A stretch of DNA of 64,000 nucleotides from a virus, in IMG/VR virus record IMGVR_UViG_3300046616_000348, positions 1 to 64,000 of that record, one strand, 5' to 3'. Below the pieces are notes generated by a model. That model had not been told where the DNA came from and did not search any database. It saw nothing but the letters and a program-made list of their open reading frames with translations. Each line of letters starts with the position of its first letter. Position 1 is the first letter of the stretch. Made by a program: the position numbers and the translations under genes. This document shows, in pieces, positions 7,419 through 14,419 of the stretch.

Positions 7419-9469
7419 CTAAGCCGACTAAGAGCGTGAAGGTCGACAACGGCCGGATCGCTCTCGAGGTCCGGTCCGACAGCGTCAACATGGACGCCCG
7501 CACGGTGGAGGTGATCTTCGCCGCCGGCGCGGCCGTCAAGCGTTGGAGCTGGGACGAGGGCTTCTTCATGGAGGAGCTCTCGATGGACCGCGCAGCGGTT
7601 CGCCTCGAGCGCCTCAACGCCGGCGCAGCGTTCCTCGACACCCACGACAGCTGGTCGATGGGCTCCCGCCTTGGTGCGGTGGTGCCCGGCTCGGCCCGCA
7701 TCGAGGGTGGCAAGGGCTACGCGACGGTGAAGTTCTCCCGCAGCGACGAAGCCGAACGGATCCTCCAGGACACCCGCGACGGCATCCCGCTGCTCATCAG
7801 CGTTGGGTACAAAACCCACCGCTATGAAAAGATCGAGGGCGACGGCGAGAAGCTGCCGATCCTCCGCGCGACCGACTGGGAACCGATGGAGCTCTCCGCG
7901 GTCCCCATCCCGGCCGATCCTGGCGCGCACGCTCGCTCCGAGCCCAAAGACGGCGTCTACGACGTCGAAGTCGTCACCAGGGACGACACCACCGAGACCG
8001 CGGCTGCGGTCGAACCCAAGGAAGAGACTATGACCCCTGAAGAGATCGCGGCCGCCGAAGCGGCTCGCGTGGCCGCTGCTGCTGCCGCTGCCCCGGCGCC
8101 CGTCGTCGAGACCCGCGCCGCTCCCGTGGTTGCGCCGGCCCCGGTCGTTGCCCCGGCCCCCGTTGCCACCCAGCAGGCCGTCGACGTGGATGCTATCCGC
8201 GCTGCCGAGACCACCCGCGTCTCGACCATCCTGCAGCTGGCCGCTCGCTACGGCGTCACTGACGCTGCCCGCGACGCTGCCATCTCCGGCAACCACGACG
8301 TGCAGTCGTTCCGGAACGCCATCCTCGATGGCATGGAAGCCCGCCAGTCCCGCCAGCCCACCGCCCCGATGGTTGACGCCACCGTGCGCGATGCGCAGCA
8401 GGACGAGGTCACTACCCGCCGCGAGGCGATGACCAACGCGCTGCTGAACCGCTCGGCTCCGGCCCGCACCAAGCTGACCGACGCCGGCCGCCAGTACCGC
8501 GGCCTGTCGCTCATCGAAATGGCCCGCGAGTCGCTGCGCGAGGCTGGCGTCAACGTCCGCGGCATGACCTACGACGACATCGCCAAGCGCTCGTTCCAGT
8601 CGACCTCGGACTTCCCGATCATCCTCGAGAGCGTCACCAACCGCACCCTCCTTGCTGCTTACCAGGCTGCCCCGCAGACCTGGCGCGAGTTCTGCAAGCA
8701 GGGCACCGCGCGTGACTTCAAGGAGATGACGCGCGCCCGCCTCGGCGGCGCCGGCGAGCTGCTCAAGGTGAACGAGAGCGGCGAGTTCAAGCGCACCTCG
8801 CTGAAGGAAGGCAAGGAAAGCTACAAGATCGCGACCTATGGTCGTGTTGTGTCCGTCACCCGCCAGGTGCTGATCAACGACGATCTCGGCGCTTTCACCG
8901 ACCTGCCGTCGCAGTTCGGTAAGGCCGTCGCGAACCTCGAGAGCGACACCGTCTGGGGCGTCATCACGAACAACGTGAAGATGGCGGATGGCAACGGCCT
9001 GTTCCACGCCAGCCACTCCAACATCGCCGCTGGCGGCGTTGGCTTTGGCGTCGACGGCCTCGCCGCCGGCCGCACCCTGATGGGCAAGCAGCTGGACATG
9101 GACGGCAAGACGGTCCTCAACCTCCGTCCGGCCTTCGTGCTCCTGCCGACCGAACTCGAGCTCAAGGCCGAGCAGCTGCTGGGCTCGTTCCAGCCGAACG
9201 TCCCGGGCAACGTGACGCCCGAGTCGATGCGCAAGCTGAAGCCGATCGTCGAGGGTCGTCTGTCGCAGAAGTCCGCCACCGAGTTCTACCTCGTGGCCGA
9301 CCCGTCGCAGATCGACACCATCGAGTACGCGTACCTCGAAGGTAACGAAGGCCCGTACACTGAGAGCCGCCTCGGCTTCGACGTGGACGGCCTCGAGGTG
9401 AAGGTCCGCCTCGACTTCGGCGCGGCCCCGCTCGACAGCAAGGGCTTCGTCCGGCACCCCGGCGCGTAA
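7415..9469 (+). CDS. prohead protease - scaffold - major capsid protein fusion
   Basis: One 684-aa chain carries three head functions. Residues about 15-180 are an HK97-type prohead protease with His77 (LDTHDSWSMGSRLGAVV) and Ser129 (PLLISVGYK). Residues about 185-270 are an Ala/Pro/Glu-rich linker with AAPAPVVE and VVAPAP repeats, acting as scaffold or delta domain. Residues about 300-684 are an HK97-fold shell protein; SVTRQVLINDDLGAFTDLP and the Asn/His-rich NGLFHASHSN are typical of gpT-like capsid proteins. Self-cleavage would release the mature shell subunit. No internal stop or slippage signal was seen. Fusions of this type are known in other phages. Confidence 0.9.
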   Translation: MTKPTKSVKVDNGRIALEVRSDSVNMDARTVEVIFAAGAAVKRWSWDEGFFMEELSMDRAAVRLERLNAGAAFLDTHDSWSMGSRLGAVVPGSARIEGGKGYATVKFSRSDEAERILQDTRDGIPLLISVGYKTHRYEKIEGDGEKLPILRATDWEPMELSAVPIPADPGAHARSEPKDGVYDVEVVTRDDTTETAAAVEPKEETMTPEEIAAAEAARVAAAAAAAPAPVVETRAAPVVAPAPVVAPAPVATQQAVDVDAIRAAETTRVSTILQLAARYGVTDAARDAAISGNHDVQSFRNAILDGMEARQSRQPTAPMVDATVRDAQQDEVTTRREAMTNALLNRSAPARTKLTDAGRQYRGLSLIEMARESLREAGVNVRGMTYDDIAKRSFQSTSDFPIILESVTNRTLLAAYQAAPQTWREFCKQGTARDFKEMTRARLGGAGELLKVNESGEFKRTSLKEGKESYKIATYGRVVSVTRQVLINDDLGAFTDLPSQFGKAVANLESDTVWGVITNNVKMADGNGLFHASHSNIAAGGVGFGVDGLAAGRTLMGKQLDMDGKTVLNLRPAFVLLPTELELKAEQLLGSFQPNVPGNVTPESMRKLKPIVEGRLSQKSATEFYLVADPSQIDTIEYAYLEGNEGPYTESRLGFDVDGLEVKVRLDFGAAPLDSKGFVRHPGA

Positions 9470-9492
9470 GCGTTCCCCACCACCACTGACGA

Positions 9493-9525
9493 CGAAATGG
9501 GCTCCTTCGGGAGCCCTTTCGTTTT
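9493..9525 (+). terminator. intrinsic terminator after the capsid gene
   Basis: CGAAA-T-GGGCTCC (9493-9505) pairs with GGAGCCC-TTTCG (9510-9521) around a stable TTCG tetraloop, with TTTCGTTTT after the stem core. Inside a late operon it probably attenuates rather than stops transcription, favouring capsid over distal genes. Confidence 0.75.
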
Positions 9526-9549
9526 CCAGCAACCTCACGAGAGGAAAAT

Positions 9550-9894
9550 ATGAAGAACTTCATTCAGCCGGGGAACGTGATCACCGTCACCGCTCCGGCA
9601 GGCGGCGTCCTCAGCGGCGCCGGCCTCCTGGTCGGCTCGCTCTTCGGCATTGCCAACGGCAAGGCTGCCCAGGACGAGGACGTCGAGCTTTCGCTCACTG
9701 GCGTCTACGCGCTCCCCAAGGTCTCGGCGCAGGCCTGGACCCAGGGCGCGAAGATCTACTGGGACAACGCCACCAAGCTGGCGACCACTGCGGCCGCTGC
9801 CGGTGCCAACGCCCTGATCGGCGTCGCCACCAAGGCCGCTGCCAACCCGTCCGCCGAGGGCGAGGTCCGTCTCAGCGCGTCCTTCACGATCTAA
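9550..9894 (+). CDS. DUF2190 family capsid decoration (cement) protein
   Basis: The 114-aa protein opens with IQPGNVITVTAPAGGVLSGA and continues through IYWDNATKLATT. These are the DUF2190 hallmarks of a small β-rich protein, usually next to the major capsid gene, thought to stabilise or decorate the head. Two hairpins bracket the gene (9493-9525 and 9902-9939), so it may have its own transcript level. AGAGGAAAAT supplies the ribosome site. Confidence 0.8.
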   Translation: MKNFIQPGNVITVTAPAGGVLSGAGLLVGSLFGIANGKAAQDEDVELSLTGVYALPKVSAQAWTQGAKIYWDNATKLATTAAAAGANALIGVATKAAANPSAEGEVRLSASFTI

Positions 9895-9901
9895 CCAAGT
9901 G

Positions 9902-9939
9902 GGGCAGGGTGGTTCGCCATCCTGCCCTTTCCCCTTTTC
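9902..9939 (+). terminator. second hairpin after the decoration gene
   Basis: GGGCAGG (9902-9908) pairs with CCTGCCC (9921-9927). The loop contains its own TGG-TTCG-CCA mini-stem. TTTCCCCTTTTCT follows. It is a probable attenuator within the head operon. Confidence 0.6.
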
Positions 9940-9955
9940 TGAGGGAGCTTCTCCG

Positions 9956-10402
9956 ATGTCGATCTTCAAGCGCCTGGACAAGATGGTCTCCGCGACCGTC
10001 GACCGCGTGAACAAGGAGCGCTTCCGCTGGATCCCCATGCGGGACAGCGTCGACCCGAACGGCCGCCGCCGTGCAGACCCCGAGCGCGGAACCCGCGACG
10101 ATCTGTGGGGCATCTTCGACTACACCAGCGCCGAGTACGGCCTCGAGCTGGGCGTGCGAAAGAGCTACCGCGAGGCCAACGACCTTCGCGCCGTGTCCGT
10201 CGGCCGCAAGCCGCTGCTGTCGATCGACCGCAAGTTTTTCCCCGACCCGCTGCTCGAGCCTCGCCAGGGTGACCTGATCGAGATGCTGAACGACGACGGG
10301 ACGCCACAAGCCGACCTCCCCCAATTCGAGGTCATGGACAATCAGCGCGATGGCCTGGCTCGCATGGAGCTGCGCCTCGTGCAGCGAGGGCAGCAGGCAT
10401 GA
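9956..10402 (+). CDS. probable head-tail connector / head closure protein
   Basis: The 148-aa protein sits where phages encode head-completion proteins, between the decoration protein and the baseplate cluster. The sequence has polar and β-rich stretches (WGIFDYTSAEYGLELGVRKS, DPLLEPRQGDLIEML); the segment about an RQGD turn and a C-terminal MELRLV strand would suit a stopper-type β barrel. I do not recognise a named family. The start at 9956 follows GAGGGAGC and is preferred over the longer frame at 9899, which runs through the hairpin. Confidence 0.6.
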   Translation: MSIFKRLDKMVSATVDRVNKERFRWIPMRDSVDPNGRRRADPERGTRDDLWGIFDYTSAEYGLELGVRKSYREANDLRAVSVGRKPLLSIDRKFFPDPLLEPRQGDLIEMLNDDGTPQADLPQFEVMDNQRDGLARMELRLVQRGQQA

Positions 10403-11157
10403 GCCTCAATCGTCTCGTTCTCCGGACGGCCATCGTCACGGCGCTCAACAACTTCGGCGTGGGGCCGTATCCGACCCTCGCCGGCCCGCACATCTACGAC
10501 AGCAAGATCGAGCCGGTCGACAGCGTCGACAAGGACGTCGCCTACCCGATGTGCGTCATCTACACCGACTACGACAAGAACGCGGTCGCGCACCGGGAAC
10601 TCACCGAGCCCCGGTCGCTGACGATCACGTTCGAGCTGCTGATCGGCATCCTCAGCAAGGACGCCGACACGCCGAGCTACACGCTCAACATGCCGGTGAC
10701 GGACAGTGAGCTCGAGGCCTCGCTCGACATCTTCGAGTTCCAGATCTTCGAGGCCCTGCGCGCTGACAACGTGGCGGCCAATGTGTTCCGGACCATCTGC
10801 TACGGCCCGAAGCAGATCACCAGCCGGCGCGGTGCAACCACGGAGGGCGGCACGAAGATCGCCGCTCGGCAGGTCACCTACGAAGCCGACTGCCTCCCGG
10901 AGCCGTCCGCTCCCACCGTCCCGTCGTGGATGGCACCGTTCCTCGACCAGCTCGAGGCCTCGGACGGGTTCGACGGCATCGGCCAGCAGCTGAAGGCGAT
11001 CTACGCCGGCGGCGCAGCGGTAACCGAAATGGATCGGATCGCTCGCACCCTCGGGTGGTCGAAAGACACCTACGATCGGCTCGGCTACCCGCCGAAACCG
11101 TTCGTGATGCTGGGCACCCCGGTGACCTGGCTCAACCAACACGGCCAACCCCTATAG
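10399..11157 (+). CDS. probable tail completion / neck protein
   Basis: The 252-aa protein overlaps the preceding gene by 4 bp. Its first 150 residues look like a tail-terminator fold: an N-terminal helix (NRLVLRTAIVTALNNFG), then alternating strands with PRSLTITFELLIGILS and a FQIFEALR helix. An extra C-terminal helical region is unrecognised. The family is not certain; the position just before the baseplate genes supports a neck or tail-completion role. Confidence 0.5.
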   Translation: MSLNRLVLRTAIVTALNNFGVGPYPTLAGPHIYDSKIEPVDSVDKDVAYPMCVIYTDYDKNAVAHRELTEPRSLTITFELLIGILSKDADTPSYTLNMPVTDSELEASLDIFEFQIFEALRADNVAANVFRTICYGPKQITSRRGATTEGGTKIAARQVTYEADCLPEPSAPTVPSWMAPFLDQLEASDGFDGIGQQLKAIYAGGAAVTEMDRIARTLGWSKDTYDRLGYPPKPFVMLGTPVTWLNQHGQPL

Positions 11158-11259
11158 CGCGCGGCGATCCCTCACCGCCTGCGCGCTGTGCGCGGCGACG
11201 ATCTCGGCCTCCCGTTTCCTGGGCCTTGAGGTCGTCGCCGCAGCAATTCGGAGCCCGAC

Positions 11260-11793
11260 ATGGACATGTTCGGACGCCTCCTCGACCGCATCGCGTCGCT
11301 GGAGGCTGAAGTTGTTCGACTGCAGCGACGCGTAAACAACACGTTTCGCGAAGCCCGCGTCGAAGAGATCTACCCGGGCGAGGGGCTGGCGCGGGTAAGT
11401 GCCCACGGCGCCAGCTCGAAGAAGGTGCCCTGGCTGCAGCGCGCCGGCGACATCCGCGACTGGGATCCTCCCACCGTGGGTGAGCGGGTGATGCTGATCT
11501 CCCCCACTGGCGAGCCCGGCAAGGGGCTGATCCTGCCGGGCGGCTACAGCAGCCAGTTCCAGCAGCCGCACGACAAGGGCGGCGAGGCGAAGCGGGTGGT
11601 CGGGGATACCTCCGACCTCTGGACCTCGGACACCCGGGTCATCGAGTCGCCGCGGATCATCCTCCGCGGCAAGGTCACCATCGAGGGGCCGTGCGTCACG
11701 CACAACGGCATCGACATCGGCAGCAGCCACAAACACCAGGACGTCATGCCTGGCCCGGCGCTCACCGGCCTCTCAATTCCAAAGGACTGCTGA
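11260..11793 (+). CDS. V: baseplate assembly / central spike protein (P2 gpV-like)
   Basis: The 177-aa protein is a small gpV-type spike, the trimer that pierces the outer membrane when the sheath contracts. An N-terminal helix (MDMFGRLLDRIASLEAEVVRLQRR) precedes an OB-like region with the characteristic VPWLQRAGDIRDWDPPTVGER. The C-terminal repeats end in NGIDIGSSHKHQDVMPG. The HxH pair there is the usual iron-binding tip motif of these spikes. GGAG precedes the start by 6 nt. It opens the P2-order baseplate cluster. Confidence 0.9.
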   Translation: MDMFGRLLDRIASLEAEVVRLQRRVNNTFREARVEEIYPGEGLARVSAHGASSKKVPWLQRAGDIRDWDPPTVGERVMLISPTGEPGKGLILPGGYSSQFQQPHDKGGEAKRVVGDTSDLWTSDTRVIESPRIILRGKVTIEGPCVTHNGIDIGSSHKHQDVMPGPALTGLSIPKDC

Positions 11794-11794
11794 C

Positions 11795-12031
11795 ATGAAG
11801 ATCAACTACCAGGTGCTGACCGGCGACGCCGACGGCTTCAACTGGATCAACGACCAGCGCGTCAAGGTCGGCGACACCGTCAAGCTCACCGTCGAAGAGG
11901 CCAAGTACCTCGAGATGACGGGGCAGGTCGAGAAGACCCGCGATCTCGCCGCGCAGAAGGCCAAGATCACCAAGGCCGAGCGCGCCCAGCCCGCCACCCC
12001 GACGCCGCCCGCTGAGGTCGTGAAGGAGTGA
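11795..12031 (+). CDS. hypothetical protein between baseplate genes, 78 aa
   Basis: The short protein has a β-rich start with the phrase VKVGDTVKLTVEEAKYLEMTGQVE, which reads like a small barrel or SH3-like fold, and a Lys/Ala/Pro-rich C-terminus that is probably disordered. It lies between the spike and the gp25-like genes, 1 nt after the former and overlapping the latter. It may be a virion accessory. No family is assigned. Confidence 0.55.
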   Translation: MKINYQVLTGDADGFNWINDQRVKVGDTVKLTVEEAKYLEMTGQVEKTRDLAAQKAKITKAERAQPATPTPPAEVVKE

Positions 12032-12432
12032 GCTCCGTCGGGATCGACCGCAACACTGGCGTCGTCCTCGTCGGCTGGCCCCATGTGGCGCAGTCGATCG
12101 TGACGATCGTCACCACCGAACTCGGGGAACGCGTCCAGCGGCGCGACTTCGGGTCCAACGTTCCTGGCCTCATCGACCGGCCGCAGAACGAAGAGACCCT
12201 CCTCGAGTTCTTCATCGCCATCGCCGAGGCGCTCGAGCCCCGGCAGGTTCGCAACTCGATCTACGGCGAGCCCCGCTTCCAGATCGACCAGATCTTCGTC
12301 GACATCGACACGCCCGGAGAGATGATCGTCTCCATGACCGGGACGTATCTCCCGGACGGGCACAAAGGGAAGGTGGCGGGCGCTTCCCGCCAGACCCTGC
12401 GCATCCCGATCGCGGCCGCCGACCTCAACTAA
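12028..12432 (+). CDS. W: baseplate wedge protein (P2 gpW / T4 gp25 family)
   Basis: The 134-aa protein shows the gp25-like landmarks ELGERVQRRDFGSNVPGLID and EALEPRQVRN, found in the lysozyme-like wedge protein that starts sheath polymerisation. A GTG at 12028 (GAAGGAGTGAGC) is the likely start, overlapping the previous stop. It is flanked by spike and J genes, as in P2. Confidence 0.92.
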   Translation: MSSVGIDRNTGVVLVGWPHVAQSIVTIVTTELGERVQRRDFGSNVPGLIDRPQNEETLLEFFIAIAEALEPRQVRNSIYGEPRFQIDQIFVDIDTPGEMIVSMTGTYLPDGHKGKVAGASRQTLRIPIAAADLN

Positions 12433-12443
12433 GGATCGAACAC

Positions 12444-13307
12444 ATGACCACGCTGCCCGAGGCGCTGGCCGGCTTGCCGCTGCCCGGCGTCATCCAGGAG
12501 ATCGACTACGAGGCGCGCCTGCAGCTCTTCGTCGACAAGCTGGTCGCACTCTTCGACGCAGTAGGGATCGCCTACGACGTCCAAGGCCTCGAGGTTGATC
12601 CCGCCAAGATCCTCCTCGAGGCCGCCACCTACGCCGACGTGTTGCTCCGGCAGCGGATCAACGAAGCTGTCCGGGCGAACCTTCTGGCGTTCGCCTATGG
12701 CTCCGACCTCGACCACCTGGCCGCCTTCTACGACGTGGTGCGGCTCTACCAGGAGAGCGACGAGCGCCTGCGCGATCGCGTGATCCTTGCCATCCAGGGC
12801 AGGTCTACCGGCGGCACCGCTCCTCGCTACAAGTACGTGGCGATGACCTCGGACGTGCGCGTCTCCGACGCCGCCGTCTACACGGTCGGCCGTGATCCTA
12901 CGATCCGCGTTGCCGTCTTCAGCACGGAGCCTGACGGGGTCGCCAGCTCGGCGCTCCTGACCGTCGTCGACGCCGCGCTGCAGGATGCCGAGGTGCGGAT
13001 GGTCAACGACCGCATCGTCGTCAGCGGCGCCGTGAAGCACGTCGTCAACATCGTCGCCAACGTCTGGCTGCTGCCCGGTGCGGCTCCATCGGTGGCGACC
13101 GGCCTCGAGGCAACCCTCCGCGCCGAGTGGGACAAGGTCGACACCCTCGGGTTCGACCTCGCCCGCTCCTGGCTCACCGCCAAGCTGATGCAGCAGGGCG
13201 TGCAGCGCGTGGAGATCGTCGCGCCGGCCACCGACATCTCCGTCCCGTTCAATGAGGCTGCCTCGCTCGGGACGATCACCATCACCAACATGGGGCGTGG
13301 GTTCTGA
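12444..13307 (+). CDS. J: baseplate wedge protein (P2 gpJ family)
   Basis: The 287-aa protein has the Baseplate_J-like architecture. It begins with PLPGVIQEIDYEARLQLFVD, then the AYGSDLDHLAAFYDVVRL segment and the RSTGGTAPRYKYVAMT phrase near residue 120. The C-terminal half has paired β-α units (FDLARSWLTAKLMQQGVQRVE). It forms the wedge arms of the contractile-tail baseplate with gpI. Its stop overlaps the next ATG. Confidence 0.92.
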   Translation: MTTLPEALAGLPLPGVIQEIDYEARLQLFVDKLVALFDAVGIAYDVQGLEVDPAKILLEAATYADVLLRQRINEAVRANLLAFAYGSDLDHLAAFYDVVRLYQESDERLRDRVILAIQGRSTGGTAPRYKYVAMTSDVRVSDAAVYTVGRDPTIRVAVFSTEPDGVASSALLTVVDAALQDAEVRMVNDRIVVSGAVKHVVNIVANVWLLPGAAPSVATGLEATLRAEWDKVDTLGFDLARSWLTAKLMQQGVQRVEIVAPATDISVPFNEAASLGTITITNMGRGF

Positions 13308-14419
13308 TGCTTAAGCAGCTTCTTCCGACGAACGCGACCCTGTTTGAGGAGGCGCTCGCCGACGCCTTCGACACCGTCGCCGACGTGACCGCGCCGATCA
13401 ACGCGATCCGCGGAACGAAGCTGGTCACCCCGCCCCCGTCCTTCCTGCCGTTCCTCGTCTACGAGTACGGCCTGGACGAGCTCCGGCCCTATGTGCCGAA
13501 CCTCTACGAGCTGATCGACCAGGGGATCGACTGGCAGCGCATCCGCGGCACCCACGCTGCGGTCGCGATGGGCCTGGGCTTCATCAACTACACTGCCTCG
13601 ATCGAGGAGGCGTTGGCCCGCCGCATCTTCTGGAACTCGTTCCAGCTCCGGTTCCCGACCCTGCCGCCGAACGACAATCCGGACCTCGACCGGATCGACG
13701 GCATCGCCACCCTCTCGGTGCCGAAGCGGTCGGTCTTCCGACGCGGCGTCCACTACTACGACGTCGGGCCGCTGGTCGCTGATGGCGGCACGCGGCTGGA
13801 CGGCTCGCGCCTCGAGGCAGAGAGCGGCGTCCGCCTGCGGGAGAATGGCCCCTTGTGGTCGTTCGGCCGGCCGACTGAGACGAGCTCTCTGCTCACGGAA
13901 GCTGAGGGCACGCTCATCGGCAACTGGCTCGCCACGATCGAGAGCGGCCTCACCTGGGAGGATATGACCTATCCCTGGGACGAGGCCGATTTCCCGTGGA
14001 CCGCCGATGGCATCGAAGCCCGCGCAGCGCTGCTCGCCGCCTGGTTCGCCGATCGGGAAGGCTATGTGGTCTTGCGCGGCGCGGATGGCGTCATCGGTTA
14101 TCGGCGTCTTCGTGCCGCTCATACCGTCGAGCCCGACAGTGCCGGCGCCTACAAGGTGGCGAACATCCGCTACCGCCCCCAACTGGCAGGGCGACGCGTC
14201 TACCTCGCTGCCCTGACCGGCTTCGGTGACGGGGCAGGGCAGGTGGCGACGTCCGCCTCCCTCGCCTTCAACCTGGTGCGCGCCGGTGGCGTGCCGCCCG
14301 GCCGCCTCTGGCTCGAGCCGGACGAGGTCGTCTCGGCCGACGAGATCGCCACCACCACCGTCAACATCCCGCTGCGGCCTACCGTGCGGGAGGACATCAA
14401 GTTTCTTCTGAGGTTCTGA
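13307..14419 (+). CDS. I: tail protein I-like baseplate protein with extra C-terminal region
   Basis: The N-terminal 190 residues match P2 gpI-type proteins (LPFLVYEYGLDELRPYV, then IRGTHAAVAMGLGFI). These connect baseplate wedges to fibres. At 370 aa it is about twice the usual gpI length. The additional region (about 200-370) includes a Trp/Asp-rich stretch (TWEDMTYPWDEADFPWTADG) and a β-rich end, perhaps a fibre-attachment domain. The gene lies directly after J and shares its ATG with J's stop. Confidence 0.8.
   Translation: MLKQLLPTNATLFEEALADAFDTVADVTAPINAIRGTKLVTPPPSFLPFLVYEYGLDELRPYVPNLYELIDQGIDWQRIRGTHAAVAMGLGFINYTASIEEALARRIFWNSFQLRFPTLPPNDNPDLDRIDGIATLSVPKRSVFRRGVHYYDVGPLVADGGTRLDGSRLEAESGVRLRENGPLWSFGRPTETSSLLTEAEGTLIGNWLATIESGLTWEDMTYPWDEADFPWTADGIEARAALLAAWFADREGYVVLRGADGVIGYRRLRAAHTVEPDSAGAYKVANIRYRPQLAGRRVYLAALTGFGDGAGQVATSASLAFNLVRAGGVPPGRLWLEPDEVVSADEIATTTVNIPLRPTVREDIKFLLRF

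Noticed and set aside
7250-9538. A 762-codon minus-strand open frame opposite the capsid fusion
   Set aside because: It is a compositional shadow; the plus strand carries the catalytic His/Ser and capsid signatures.
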